Assembly: GCA_947572415.1 (NCBI GenBank)
Contig: CANPBT010000001.1
Span: forward strand, 31,127 to 95,126
Reading direction: 5' to 3'
Length of the DNA: 64,000 bases
Source: an uncultured Clostridia bacterium
GTDB taxonomy: Bacteria > Bacillota > Clostridia > Christensenellales > Borkfalkiaceae
The notes under the pieces are model-generated. The model saw only the letters and a program-made list of their open reading frames with translations. It searched no databases and had not been told where the DNA came from. Numbering within the stretch: position 1 is the first letter of the stretch; every line of letters starts with the position of its first letter. Shown here piece by piece: positions 1 to 7,366 of the stretch. A program made the position numbers and the translations under genes.

Positions 1-95
1 TGCAGGAAATAAACCAGCTTTTAAAGCAGTTCGACCAGACCAAACAGCTTATGAAGCAGCTTAAATCGGGCAAACGCCGTTTGCCTTTCGGTTAA
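1..95 (+). CDS. ffh: Signal recognition particle protein Ffh, C-terminal end (partial)
   Basis: The reading frame is open from base 3 and ends in TAA at 93-95; only about 30 residues of the C-terminus are inside the window. They are rich in Lys, Gln and Leu and end in a Lys/Arg-Pro-Phe-Gly tail, as in the methionine-rich M domain that binds SRP RNA and signal peptides. The identity rests partly on context, since ffh directly precedes rpsP and khpA in Firmicutes. Confidence 0.75.
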   Translation, partial: QEINQLLKQFDQTKQLMKQLKSGKRRLPFG

Positions 96-150
96 ATAAA
101 TCAATAAAAAATTTTTTAGTATTGCCTGACGGCACAAAGGAGTAATAAAA

Positions 151-447
151 ATGGCAGTTAAAATGAGATTGACGAGAATGGGCGACAAGAAATCACCTTT
201 CTACCGCGTAGTTGTAATCGATTCGCGCAAGGCGCAATCGGGCGAGTATATCGACAAAGTCGGATACGTAGACCCGCTTAAAACCCCTGCGGAAATCAAC
301 ATCGACGTCGAAAAAGCAAAGGCATGGCTTGCTAAGGGCGTTCAGCCTACCGAAACGGTCAAAAGCTACCTTGTAAAGGTCGGAGCAATGGAGCCCGCTA
401 AAAAGCTCTCTGCGCCCAAAACCAACGATAAGAAGAAAAAAGGCTAA
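151..447 (+). CDS. rpsP: 30S ribosomal protein S16
   Basis: A 98-residue protein with the typical S16 start (MAVKMRLTRMG) and the conserved YRVVVIDSR segment near residue 20. S16 binds 16S rRNA and is needed for 30S assembly. A clear Shine-Dalgarno (AAAGGAG) lies 7-8 bases before the ATG. It sits 55 bp after ffh and before khpA, the usual Firmicutes order. The C-terminus is Lys-rich, as expected. Confidence 0.97.
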   Translation: MAVKMRLTRMGDKKSPFYRVVVIDSRKAQSGEYIDKVGYVDPLKTPAEINIDVEKAKAWLAKGVQPTETVKSYLVKVGAMEPAKKLSAPKTNDKKKKG

Positions 448-496
448 TATAGGACAGGCGCAATAATCCCGTATTTCCGCGCCGAGGGAGTAATAT

Positions 497-733
497 ATGT
501 TGGAATTAATCAGATACGTAGTAGAGCAGTTTGCCGAAAAAAAGGAAGAAATCGAGTACAAGGTCGACGAAAAGGAAAACGCTATCGAGGTTACCGTTCT
601 TCTTGCCGAGTCCGATATGGGCAAGGTAATAGGCAAGCAGGGTAAAATAGCAAAAGCTTTGCGCACGCTCGTAAAAGCGGCTACGCCCCGCGAAAGCAAG
701 AAATATGTATTAGAAATTAAGGAAAAAAATTGA
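497..733 (+). CDS. khpA: KH-domain RNA-binding protein KhpA (YlqC)
   Basis: A 78-residue single KH domain with the GKVIGKQGK loop (GxxG RNA-grip motif) near residue 43. KhpA works with KhpB/Jag in post-transcriptional control, cell elongation and division in Gram-positive bacteria. Family length is 75-80 residues. It follows rpsP after 49 bp with a GGGAG ribosome-binding site. A family-B palindrome begins directly after its TGA stop. Confidence 0.93.
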   Translation: MLELIRYVVEQFAEKKEEIEYKVDEKENAIEVTVLLAESDMGKVIGKQGKIAKALRTLVKAATPRESKKYVLEIKEKN

Positions 734-921
734 GTTCACAAAAATTTACTTCTATTCTGCGAAGTAAATTTTTCGTGAATTGAAAGGCTCCGCCTTTCTT
801 TGCGCGACCATAAGGGCAAACATATAATTTAGTCGCGCAAATTCAATCTGCCGAGGCGCAGGTATGCGCAAATTGTGTGCGCTTGCAAAAAGTGTCATTT
901 TTGCGCGCGCCGTAAATTTAT
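734..921. repeat. Intergenic foldback region, family-B palindrome plus hairpins
   Basis: A palindrome starts one base after the khpA stop: arms 735-752 and 761-779, the left beginning TTCACAAAAATTTAC and the right ending TTTTTCGTGAA. It is followed by a small hairpin at 781-797 (GAAAGG/CCTTTC), a larger stem (TTGCGCGAC with GTCGCGCAA, about 799-839) and a third GC-rich stem near 868-884. No ORF or poly-U terminator is evident. This is one of several family-B copies that abut stop codons. Confidence 0.7.
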
Positions 922-930
922 TTGAATTTT

Positions 931-1428
931 ATGCACGAATATTTAACGGTTGCAACAATTTTAAAGCCGCAGGGCATACGCGGAGAAGTTAAAGTCAAGG
1001 CTTTGACGGACTCCGCCGAGGACCTGAAGGGCTTGAAAAAGCTTTTTATCGACGGGGCCGAGTACCCCGTTCTTTCCGTACGCGCTCAGGGCGATTTCGC
1101 CTATATGGGGCTCAAAGGCGTGGCTGACAGAAACGCCGCAGAGCTTCTGCGCGGCAAGGATATGCTTGCGGAGCGTTCGGATATGCCCGAGCTACCCGCC
1201 GGCAGATATTATATAGTGGATTTAATCGGTTGCGAGGTGTTTGGCGAGCGCGGCGATTTTATCGGCAGAGTTACGGAGGTTACCCCCGCGAAAACGGATG
1301 TTTACACGCTTGACGCGGGCGGAAAAAACCTGACCTTTGTCGCGGCGGACGGCGTGATTTCCGAAGTGGACACGGCGTCTGGCAGAATTACCGTAAACGA
1401 AAAACGGTTCAGGGAAGTTTCTCTGTGA
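931..1428 (+). CDS. rimM: Ribosome maturation factor RimM
   Basis: A 165-residue protein assisting 30S 3'-domain maturation by binding S19. It has the N-terminal RimM beta-barrel (YLTVATILKPQGIRGE) and a C-terminal PRC-barrel domain (about residues 90-165, with YYIVDLIGCEV). I chose the ATG at 931 because family members begin at this point; an in-frame TTG lies three codons upstream at 922. There is no obvious Shine-Dalgarno. It overlaps trmD by 4 nt (GTGA), so the two are probably translationally coupled. Confidence 0.93.
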   Translation: MHEYLTVATILKPQGIRGEVKVKALTDSAEDLKGLKKLFIDGAEYPVLSVRAQGDFAYMGLKGVADRNAAELLRGKDMLAERSDMPELPAGRYYIVDLIGCEVFGERGDFIGRVTEVTPAKTDVYTLDAGGKNLTFVAADGVISEVDTASGRITVNEKRFREVSL

Positions 1429-2099
1429 AAATTACTATCTTAACGCTTTTCCCCGAGATGTTCGCGCCCCTTTTCGGCAGCGTGATAGGCAGGGCGGTAA
1501 AGGCGGGAAAACTCAATATCGAAGTGGTGAATATCCGCGACTACGCCGAAAACAAGCACTTTAAGTGCGACGATTATCCTTTCGGCGGCGGCGCAGGTAT
1601 GGTGATGATGCCCCAGCCGATAGGTTCGGCGATAAAGGCGGTTGACCCGAAACATAGGGCTCACCGCATTTACCTTTCGCCCAAGGGACAAACTTTCAAA
1701 CAGGACAAGGCGTTCGGGCTTTTAGGCTACGAGCACCTTATTTTGCTTTGCGGGCATTACGAGGGCGTCGACCAGCGAATAATCGATTTGTATATCGACG
1801 AGGAAATTTCGATAGGCGACTACGTTTTAACGGGCGGCGAGCTGCCCGCGATGGTGGTTTGCGACTGTATAGCCCGCTACGTCGACGGGGTGATTTCGGA
1901 CAAGTCGCTCGTGGACGAAAGCTTCGGCGAAAACGGGCTCGAATATCCGCAGTACACGCGCCCTGCGGTTTACGAGGGGGTAAGCGTGCCAGAGGTGCTT
2001 TTGTCCGGCAACCACGCGGATATAGACAAATGGCGCAGAGAGCAGAGCGGTATTTTAACCCAAAAACGCAGACCCGATTTGTTGGAAAAAAAGCTATGA
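1425..2099 (+). CDS. trmD: tRNA (guanine-N1)-methyltransferase TrmD
   Basis: Transfers methyl from SAM to G37 of tRNAs, preventing +1 frameshifting. It is 224 residues and has the SPOUT trefoil-knot signatures: LLCGHYEGVDQR near residue 107 and ISIGDYVLTGGELPA near residue 130. The start is a GTG overlapping the rimM stop. The C-terminal tRNA-binding part is slightly shorter than in Bacillus. The TGA stop overlaps the ATG of the next gene (ATGA). Confidence 0.97.
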   Translation: MKITILTLFPEMFAPLFGSVIGRAVKAGKLNIEVVNIRDYAENKHFKCDDYPFGGGAGMVMMPQPIGSAIKAVDPKHRAHRIYLSPKGQTFKQDKAFGLLGYEHLILLCGHYEGVDQRIIDLYIDEEISIGDYVLTGGELPAMVVCDCIARYVDGVISDKSLVDESFGENGLEYPQYTRPAVYEGVSVPEVLLSGNHADIDKWRREQSGILTQKRRPDLLEKKL

Positions 2100-2416
2100 A
2101 AAAGTTGCTGATAACTACCGCGGTCGCGCTCGCGCTGGCAGTGGGCGCGGTGTTAGCCGCTTATTTCGGAATTAAATCGGAATATTACGAAGTTAACATA
2201 TATGAAAAAGCATGTGCTTATTTTATTTTGCCGCTCTGGGCGTTCAGTGTTGCTCCAGCATACGTATATCTGATTGAGTGGTTGAGCGAAAAATCATTTG
2301 AACAGTCGTTCAGGTTCGGATACGTAATAGGTTTTTTTCTGCCCCTTTTAATAGCTCCCGTTCTTATGGTATTTTTTTACGTAAGCACGGTAGAAAATTT
2401 AATAAAAAAAAGATAA
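2096..2416 (+). CDS. Small membrane protein of unknown function
   Basis: A 106-residue hydrophobic protein with three likely membrane segments: about residues 4-24, 42-63 and 79-98. It starts with a short Lys patch and ends in KKR. I recognise no family. It overlaps the trmD stop by 4 nt and ends 6 bp before rbgA, so it lies in the operon where rplS stands in most Firmicutes; here rplS has moved to 5315. An upstream extension of this frame reads through trmD and is spurious. Confidence 0.75.
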   Translation: MKKLLITTAVALALAVGAVLAAYFGIKSEYYEVNIYEKACAYFILPLWAFSVAPAYVYLIEWLSEKSFEQSFRFGYVIGFFLPLLIAPVLMVFFYVSTVENLIKKR

Positions 2417-2422
2417 AGTTTT

Positions 2423-3271
2423 ATGAAAAAAATTCAATGGTTCCCGGGGCATATGACCAAGGCAATGCGCATGATGGAGGCTTCCGTGCCGCTTGCCGAC
2501 GGCATAATTTACGTGCTCGACGCGCGCTGCCCCGCGGCTTCGTTCAACCGCAAGCTTCTGAAAATGGCGGGAAACAAACCCGTACTGTACGTGCTCAACA
2601 AAGCCGACCTTGCGGACGAGCGCGCGGATAACTTAATGCGGCTTTTGGGCGGCAACGCCGTCAAAATAAACGCGGCGAACGCGGGCTCGAAAAGGGTAAT
2701 TTCTTCTGCGATAGACAGGCTCGTTGCCGAAAAGCGCGAAAAAAGCCTTGCAAAGGGGCTTACAAAGGTTTTCCGCTTTATGGTGGTGGGCGTGCCCAAC
2801 ACGGGCAAAAGCACGGTTATAAACCTTCTGGCGGGCTCTAAACGCACTGTCACGGGCGACAAGGCGGGCGTGACCCGCGGAAAACAGTGGATAAGGCTTG
2901 ACGGGTTCGAGCTTCTGGATACCCCCGGCACAATGCCGCCCGCGTTCGACAACCAAAAGCTTGCCCTGCACCTTGCGTTCGTCGGCAGCATAAACGACGA
3001 TATTCTCGATCCGGACGATATCGCGCTCGAACTTCTCGGCGAGCTTTACGAAAAATACCCCGCGCGGCTCGAGGAGCGGTACGGCGTTACGGGCGGCGAA
3101 AAGCTTGAAATGCTCGACTGCGTGTGCAGGCGCAGGGGCTTTATGCTGCGCGGCGGCGAGTACGACTACGAACGCGCCGAACGCGCCGTTATCGACGATT
3201 TCAGAAAGGGCAGGCTGGGCAGAATTACTCTCGATACTCCCGCAGACCTTACGGAAAGTTTTAAATTATGA
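2423..3271 (+). CDS. rbgA: Ribosome biogenesis GTPase RbgA (YlqF)
   Basis: A circularly permuted GTPase needed for late 50S assembly (L16 incorporation). Its 282 residues show the permuted order: G4 NKAD at 59-62, then G1 GVPNTGKST at 123-131, then G3 DTPG at 166-169. The N-terminal IQWFPGHMTKA signature is present. The family C-terminal RNA-binding ANTAR-like helix region follows. It overlaps rnhB by 4 nt (ATGA). Confidence 0.96.
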   Translation: MKKIQWFPGHMTKAMRMMEASVPLADGIIYVLDARCPAASFNRKLLKMAGNKPVLYVLNKADLADERADNLMRLLGGNAVKINAANAGSKRVISSAIDRLVAEKREKSLAKGLTKVFRFMVVGVPNTGKSTVINLLAGSKRTVTGDKAGVTRGKQWIRLDGFELLDTPGTMPPAFDNQKLALHLAFVGSINDDILDPDDIALELLGELYEKYPARLEERYGVTGGEKLEMLDCVCRRRGFMLRGGEYDYERAERAVIDDFRKGRLGRITLDTPADLTESFKL

Positions 3272-3867
3272 TTGATAAGCTTCAATTCGAAAAACAGCTT
3301 ATAAAAGACGGTTATGCCCGCATATGCGGCGTCGACGAGGTCGGCAGAGGTCCTTTGGCGGGGCCGGTAGTCTGCGCCGCGGTGATTATGCCGCTCGAAA
3401 AAATCATAGAGGGCGTCGACGACAGCAAAAAGCTTTCCTCAAAAAAACGCGAACGGCTTTCCGAAATTATACTCGAAAATGCGGTTGCATACGCCATATG
3501 CCGCGTCGAACCGCAGATAATAGACGAAATCAATATTTTACAGGCGACGCGGCTGTGTATGAAAAATGCGGTTGAAAGCCTTAAAGCAAAGCCCGATTTC
3601 GTGCTTACGGACGGCAATATGAAGCTTGATATATCCATACCGCAGAGATGCGTCGTCAAGGGCGATTCGTTAAGCTATAGTATAGGGTGTGCGTCTATCG
3701 TCGCTAAGGTTTACAGAGATAAACTTATGTGCGAATACGATAAAATTTATCCCGACTACGCCTTTGCAAAAAACAAGGGTTACGGCACTGAAATACATAT
3801 TCGCGCGATAGAACGCACGGGGATATGCGCTATCCATCGCAGGAGTTTTACGAAAAGATGGCAGTAG
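3268..3867 (+). CDS. rnhB: Ribonuclease HII
   Basis: Removes RNA from RNA-DNA hybrids and incises at misincorporated ribonucleotides. It has 199 residues with the catalytic GVDEVGRGPLAGP block (Asp/Glu near 23-24), the DDSKKLS motif near residue 51 and a later conserved Asp in LTDGNMKL. It lies between rbgA and yraN in a run of overlapping genes, so co-expression is likely. Confidence 0.96.
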   Translation: MIDKLQFEKQLIKDGYARICGVDEVGRGPLAGPVVCAAVIMPLEKIIEGVDDSKKLSSKKRERLSEIILENAVAYAICRVEPQIIDEINILQATRLCMKNAVESLKAKPDFVLTDGNMKLDISIPQRCVVKGDSLSYSIGCASIVAKVYRDKLMCEYDKIYPDYAFAKNKGYGTEIHIRAIERTGICAIHRRSFTKRWQ

Positions 3868-4217
3868 AAGAGCGCGACGCCGCAAATAAAAAGCTGGGCA
3901 GAAAGGGCGAAAAGCTTGCCGTAAAATATTTAAAACGCGGCGGCTATAAAATTTTGAAGCGTAACTACGTAAACCCGTTCGGCGAAGTGGATATCATAGC
4001 GCAAAAGGAAGATACGGTTGCGTTCATAGAAGTCAAAACAAGGCTTTCAGACGTTTTCGGCGCGCCGTCGGAAGCGGTGAATTACAGTCGCAAACAAAGA
4101 TATATTTCGGCGGCAAAGTACTTTTTTTACGAACGGGCTATCGATTGCACGGTACGCTTCGACATAATCGAAATTTTTAAAGGCACGATTAATCATATTG
4201 AAAATGCATTTTATTAA
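3858..4217 (+). CDS. yraN: YraN-family (UPF0102) nuclease-fold protein
   Basis: About 119 residues from ATG 3858. The family has a restriction-endonuclease-like fold of unknown cellular role and is often found near rnhB and dprA. Visible motifs are LGRKGEKLAVKYLKRGGYKIL, FGEVDIIAQ and VAFIEVKTR, which carry the PD-(D/E)xK type Asp, Glu and Lys. An earlier in-frame ATG at 3825 would overlap rnhB by 43 nt; the later start gives the usual family length and has AGGAG 12 nt upstream. Confidence 0.88.
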   Translation: MAVEERDAANKKLGRKGEKLAVKYLKRGGYKILKRNYVNPFGEVDIIAQKEDTVAFIEVKTRLSDVFGAPSEAVNYSRKQRYISAAKYFFYERAIDCTVRFDIIEIFKGTINHIENAFY

Positions 4218-4380
4218 GTTCACAAAAATTTGCGTTGCAAATTTTTCGTGAGATTGTTATTGTCGTAAAATTGCTTAACGCGCGTGCGAGCTTCGCGATG
4301 CTTTGCACACTTTATTGCAAAAATTTTCAGATTATAATGTGCAAAAATCAATCCGCGCTTGCAATTTTTCGGCGTTAAAA
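4218..4380. repeat. Composite family-B palindrome plus family-C bulged hairpin (reverse orientation)
   Basis: Directly after the yraN stop comes a family-B palindrome (TTCACAAAAATTTGC at 4219-4233 and its mirrored arm to about 4251). On the minus strand it is joined to a family-C hairpin: stem-1 arms 4361-4368 and 4267-4274, AA bulge 4359-4360, stem-2 arms 4354-4358 and 4280-4284, and GTTAA bulge 4275-4279. A long distal loop contains a further nested stem (TTTGCACA/TGTGCAAA). The same architecture occurs before hslU and fakA. Confidence 0.65.
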
Positions 4381-4407
4381 TTAGAATAATGATAAGGAGT
4401 AATTTTT

Positions 4408-5034
4408 ATGGAAAAGAGAGCTTACGAAATTTTTTCGCACATGAACCGCGAGATAAGCGTCAGGATAATCCCTGGACACTTTGCAACAAAGCACTCGCAT
4501 ATCAGCCATTGCCTGGATATGACGGACGTAAAATCCAGACTCGACAGCGCGAAGGCTGCGGCAAAAATTCTGTCCGACAGCTTCACCGGCGTGCCCGTCG
4601 ACACCATTATCACGTTGGAGCGTATGAAAATGGTCGGCGCGTTTATGGCGAATTATCTGTCGCACTCGGGGGTAAACGCCCGCCAGAACATTGCGGTAAT
4701 CACGCCCGAGCTCGTCGAGGACAAGCTGATTTTAAGGGATAACTTCCTGCCGTACGTTATGAACTGCCACGTGTTGCTGCTTACGGCCTCGGCGACAACC
4801 GGTCAAACTGTGAACAGCGGCGTAGAGGGCATAAGGTACTACGGCGGCACGCCCGTCGGCGCGGCGACCGTGTTCGGCGGCGAATTCGCGTGCGACGTGC
4901 CCGTCGTCAAGCTTTTCGGTGCAAAAGACCTTAAAGGCTACGTGTCTTATCCCCCGCAGGATTGCCCTATGTGCAAAAAGGGGTTGAAGGTGGACGCGGT
5001 AGTCAACTCGTACGGGTATTCCAAAATAATATAA
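4408..5034 (+). CDS. Phosphoribosyltransferase-fold protein (orotate PRTase-like)
   Basis: A 208-residue soluble protein resembling type-I PRTases such as PyrE. The segment CHVLLLTASATTGQTV near residue 115 sits where the PRPP loop (usually two acidic residues, then TGGT) should be; the acidic pair is replaced by Thr/Ala. A C-terminal CPMCKKG motif may bind metal. It is a stand-alone gene with AAGGAG 11 bp before the ATG, between yraN and rplS. Substrate and activity are unknown; it could be a degenerate sensor. Confidence 0.6.
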   Translation: MEKRAYEIFSHMNREISVRIIPGHFATKHSHISHCLDMTDVKSRLDSAKAAAKILSDSFTGVPVDTIITLERMKMVGAFMANYLSHSGVNARQNIAVITPELVEDKLILRDNFLPYVMNCHVLLLTASATTGQTVNSGVEGIRYYGGTPVGAATVFGGEFACDVPVVKLFGAKDLKGYVSYPPQDCPMCKKGLKVDAVVNSYGYSKII

Positions 5035-5151
5035 AACGCATATATACTTCGCATAACTTTGTTGCGCTGCACTTTGTTTAGTCGTGTACGTCTTTGTACA
5101 CTCCTTGCGCAAATGCTCGCGCGCTGCGTTCTGCTCGTATCTCTGCGTTTT
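5034..5151. repeat. Family-D long foldback repeat, copy 1
   Basis: About 118 bp whose ends are imperfect inverted repeats (AAAACGCATATATAC near the left end against an arm ending GTATCTCTGCGTTTT). The centre contains GTGTACGTCTTTGTACAC. Related elements with different but self-complementary ends lie at 5698-5817 and 37302-37427. Confidence 0.55.
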
Positions 5152-5212
5152 TGCTAAATGTAGTAAGTAAAAAATAGTTTTGTGAAAATTGCGACACACC
5201 CCTTAAAATGAG

Positions 5213-5241
5213 TTGCGTTTTCGTAAAATATTTGTTAATAT
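5213..5241 (+). promoter_or_regulatory. Sigma-A-type promoter for rplS
   Basis: The -35 is TTGCGT (5213-5218), followed by a 17-bp spacer and the -10 TAATAT (5236-5241). Transcription should start near 5248, giving a leader of about 65 nt before rplS. Confidence 0.7.
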
Positions 5242-5247
5242 AGTTTT

Positions 5248-5303
5248 CGGCTTCGGGCAGTCCGCTGTCCTTTTCAGGGCAAGAATGCCACGTTATTATT
5301 AAG
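5248..5303 (+). promoter_or_regulatory. Structured leader of rplS, possible L19 leader
   Basis: The short 5' leader can fold with GGCA (5256-5259) pairing to TGCC (5286-5289) around a CCGCTGTCC/AGGGC interior. Autoregulatory L19 leaders are known in Firmicutes. I cannot confirm membership of that family by eye; a covariance-model search would settle it. Confidence 0.3.
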
Positions 5304-5314
5304 GAGTAAAAGTC

Positions 5315-5659
5315 ATGAAAGGTTTGGTTGAGGCAATCGAAAAAGAAAATATGAAAAAGGAAGTGCCCGCTTTCAACGTAGGCGACACCGTAAAGGTAGG
5401 CTTTAAGGTTATCGAGGGTACGAAAGAAAGAATTCAGAACTTCGAGGGCGTGGTTATCGCCAAAAAACACGGCGGAATACGTGAAAGCTTCACGGTACGC
5501 AGAATGTCGTTCGGCGTCGGCGTCGAAAGGACTTTCCCCGTTCATTCCCCGAAAATCGCTTCGATAACCGTCGTAAGAAAGGGCAAGGTAAGAAGGGCAA
5601 AGCTTTACTACCTGCGCGGACTTACCGGCAAGGCGGCAAAAATTGCGGAAGCGAAATAA
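5315..5659 (+). CDS. rplS: 50S ribosomal protein L19
   Basis: A 114-residue L19, located at the 30S-50S interface. Recognised by [20 protein letters not shown] and the C-terminal [18 protein letters not shown] block. A strong AAGGAG precedes the ATG by 8 nt. It is transcribed from its own promoter and ends at a clear terminator, so here it is a single-gene unit displaced from its usual place after trmD. Confidence 0.97.
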   Translation: MKGLVEAIEKENMKKEVPAFNVGDTVKVGFKVIEGTKERIQNFEGVVIAKKHGGIRESFTVRRMSFGVGVERTFPVHSPKIASITVVRKGKVRRAKLYYLRGLTGKAAKIAEAK

Positions 5660-5668
5660 TGTGTAATA

Positions 5669-5700
5669 AAAAAGCTCTTGCTGTGCGCAAGAGCTTTTTG
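5669..5700 (+). terminator. Intrinsic terminator of rplS
   Basis: Stem arms 5671-5681 and 5687-5697 (AAAGCTCTTGC with GCAAGAGCTTT), loop TGTGC, followed by a short T run. Confidence 0.9.
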
Positions 5701-5817
5701 CGTTATAATAAGCTTCGCAACACTTCGTCAAGCATCGCCGTTTTTTCGGTTACATACTTCATGTATGCGCCCTTAAAACGGCTCGCTTTCCTTGTCTTTC
5801 TTGCTTCTTATAACGCA
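5698..5817. repeat. Family-D long foldback repeat, copy 2
   Basis: Ends TTGCGTTATAATAAGC and its mirror GCTTCTTATAACGCAA enclose about 120 bp, with central GGTTACATACTTCATGTATGCGCCC. It fills the gap between the rplS terminator and comM. Same layout as 5034-5151 and 37302-37427. Confidence 0.6.
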
Positions 5818-5848
5818 ACACTTTTATAATTTACAAAGGATTTATGAT

Positions 5849-7366
5849 ATGTTATCTAAAATAACCAGCTTCGCGCTGAACGGGATAGAGGGTATCCCCG
5901 TCGAGGTGGAAACGGATATAAATAAGGGCATGGTTGCCTACGACCTTGTCGGTTTGCCCGACGCGGCGGTAAAGGAAAGCAAGGAAAGGGTGCGCTCCGC
6001 GATAAAAAACAGCGCGATGCGCTTTCCCGTCAATAAAATTACCGTAAATCTCGCGCCCGCCGACGTCAAAAAAGAGGGCTCGCAGTATGATTTACCCCTT
6101 GCGGTAAGCATTTTAAAGGCGAGCGACCAGCTCGCCGCGGACTGCGGTTACGTGTTTTTAGGCGAGCTCGCGCTCGACGGCGCGCTTCGCCCCGTAACAG
6201 GCATATTGCCCGTGCTCATTTCCGCGCGCGACAGAGGCTTTGAAAAATTCGTTATCCCTGCCGCGAACGCGAACGAGGCAAGTTATATCGCGGGTATCGA
6301 GGTGTACGCATTATCCTCGCTTTCCGAGGTAGTAGCCTTTCTCACGGGCGAAAAGCAGTTCGCGCCCGTAAAACCGCGCAGCTTTTCCGTCGCTGCGGCA
6401 TCGCGTTCTTATAACTCTGACATGTCGTTTGTACGGGGACAGAAGGCCGCGAAACGCGCACTCGAAATAGCCGTTGCCGGCGGGCACAATATTCTTTTGT
6501 ACGGCCCGCCGGGTACGGGCAAGACCATGCTTGCGCGCTGTATACCGACGATTATGCCCGATTTGACTTTCGAAGAAGCGCTCGAAGTTACAAAGATACA
6601 CTCTGTCGCGGGCGAGCTCGGCGATGAGGGTATAGTTACGCTCCGTCCTTTCCGCACGCCCCACCATACGGCTACCGCCGTTTCGCTTTGCGGGGGCGGC
6701 AGTACAAAAATCCGTTCGGGCGAGGCCTCGAAGGCGCATAAAGGCGTGCTTTTTCTGGACGAGCTGCCCGAGTATTCCCGCCACGCGCTCGAATGTCTGC
6801 GGCAGCCGCTTGAAGACGGAGTGATTACAGTCACGCGCGCGGGCGGCGCGGTCACATTCCCCGCGGACTTCATTTTGTGCGCGAGCATGAACCCCTGCCC
6901 GTGCGGCAACTACGGCTCCGCCTCGCGTGAGTGCAGCTGTACGCCAGCGCAGATACACAAATACAAAAGCAAGGTTTCGGGCCCGCTTTTAGACAGAATA
7001 GATTTGCACGTCGAGGTGGACGGGGTAAGTTACGACGATTTTATTTCGGATGAGCGCGAGGAAACGAGCGCGGAAATAAAAGAGCGGGTGGAGCGCGCCC
7101 GTGCGGTTCAGCGCGAAAGGCTGGACGGCGAGGGAATGGACGTAAACGCGGGTATGGGCGAGAGGCAGGTCAAAAAATATTGCAGGCTTTCCGCGGAATG
7201 CGAGGACATACTCAAAAACGCGTTTGAAACGCTCAATCTTTCGGCGAGGGCGCGTTCGAGGATAATCAAGGTTTCGCGCACGATAGCCGACCTCGATTTT
7301 TCCGAAAATATCCGCCCCGAACATATTCTCGAAGCGGTGTCGTACCGCAGCGGCGACCTGAAATGA
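5849..7366 (+). CDS. comM: ComM/YifB family Mg-chelatase-like AAA+ ATPase
   Basis: A 505-residue AAA+ helicase; ComM homologues promote branch migration during integration of transforming DNA. It has an N-terminal Lon-like fold domain (residues 1-170), Walker A GPPGTGKTM near residue 219, Walker B VLFLDELPEY, and a cysteine cluster (CPCGNYG ... CSC). I placed the start at ATG 5849, with AAAGGA 8 nt upstream and the family N-terminus (MLSKITSFALNGIEG). It overlaps dprA by 4 nt; both act on incoming ssDNA. Confidence 0.93.
   Translation: MLSKITSFALNGIEGIPVEVETDINKGMVAYDLVGLPDAAVKESKERVRSAIKNSAMRFPVNKITVNLAPADVKKEGSQYDLPLAVSILKASDQLAADCGYVFLGELALDGALRPVTGILPVLISARDRGFEKFVIPAANANEASYIAGIEVYALSSLSEVVAFLTGEKQFAPVKPRSFSVAAASRSYNSDMSFVRGQKAAKRALEIAVAGGHNILLYGPPGTGKTMLARCIPTIMPDLTFEEALEVTKIHSVAGELGDEGIVTLRPFRTPHHTATAVSLCGGGSTKIRSGEASKAHKGVLFLDELPEYSRHALECLRQPLEDGVITVTRAGGAVTFPADFILCASMNPCPCGNYGSASRECSCTPAQIHKYKSKVSGPLLDRIDLHVEVDGVSYDDFISDEREETSAEIKERVERARAVQRERLDGEGMDVNAGMGERQVKKYCRLSAECEDILKNAFETLNLSARARSRIIKVSRTIADLDFSENIRPEHILEAVSYRSGDLK

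Noticed and set aside
1748..2095. N-terminal extension of the small membrane protein through trmD
   Set aside because: The extension is an Arg-rich shadow of trmD in another frame; the real start is the ATG overlapping the trmD stop.
5034..5151. tRNA or small structured RNA gene in the rplS upstream region
   Set aside because: The foldback does not form a cloverleaf and it precedes the rplS promoter; it fits the family-D repeat.
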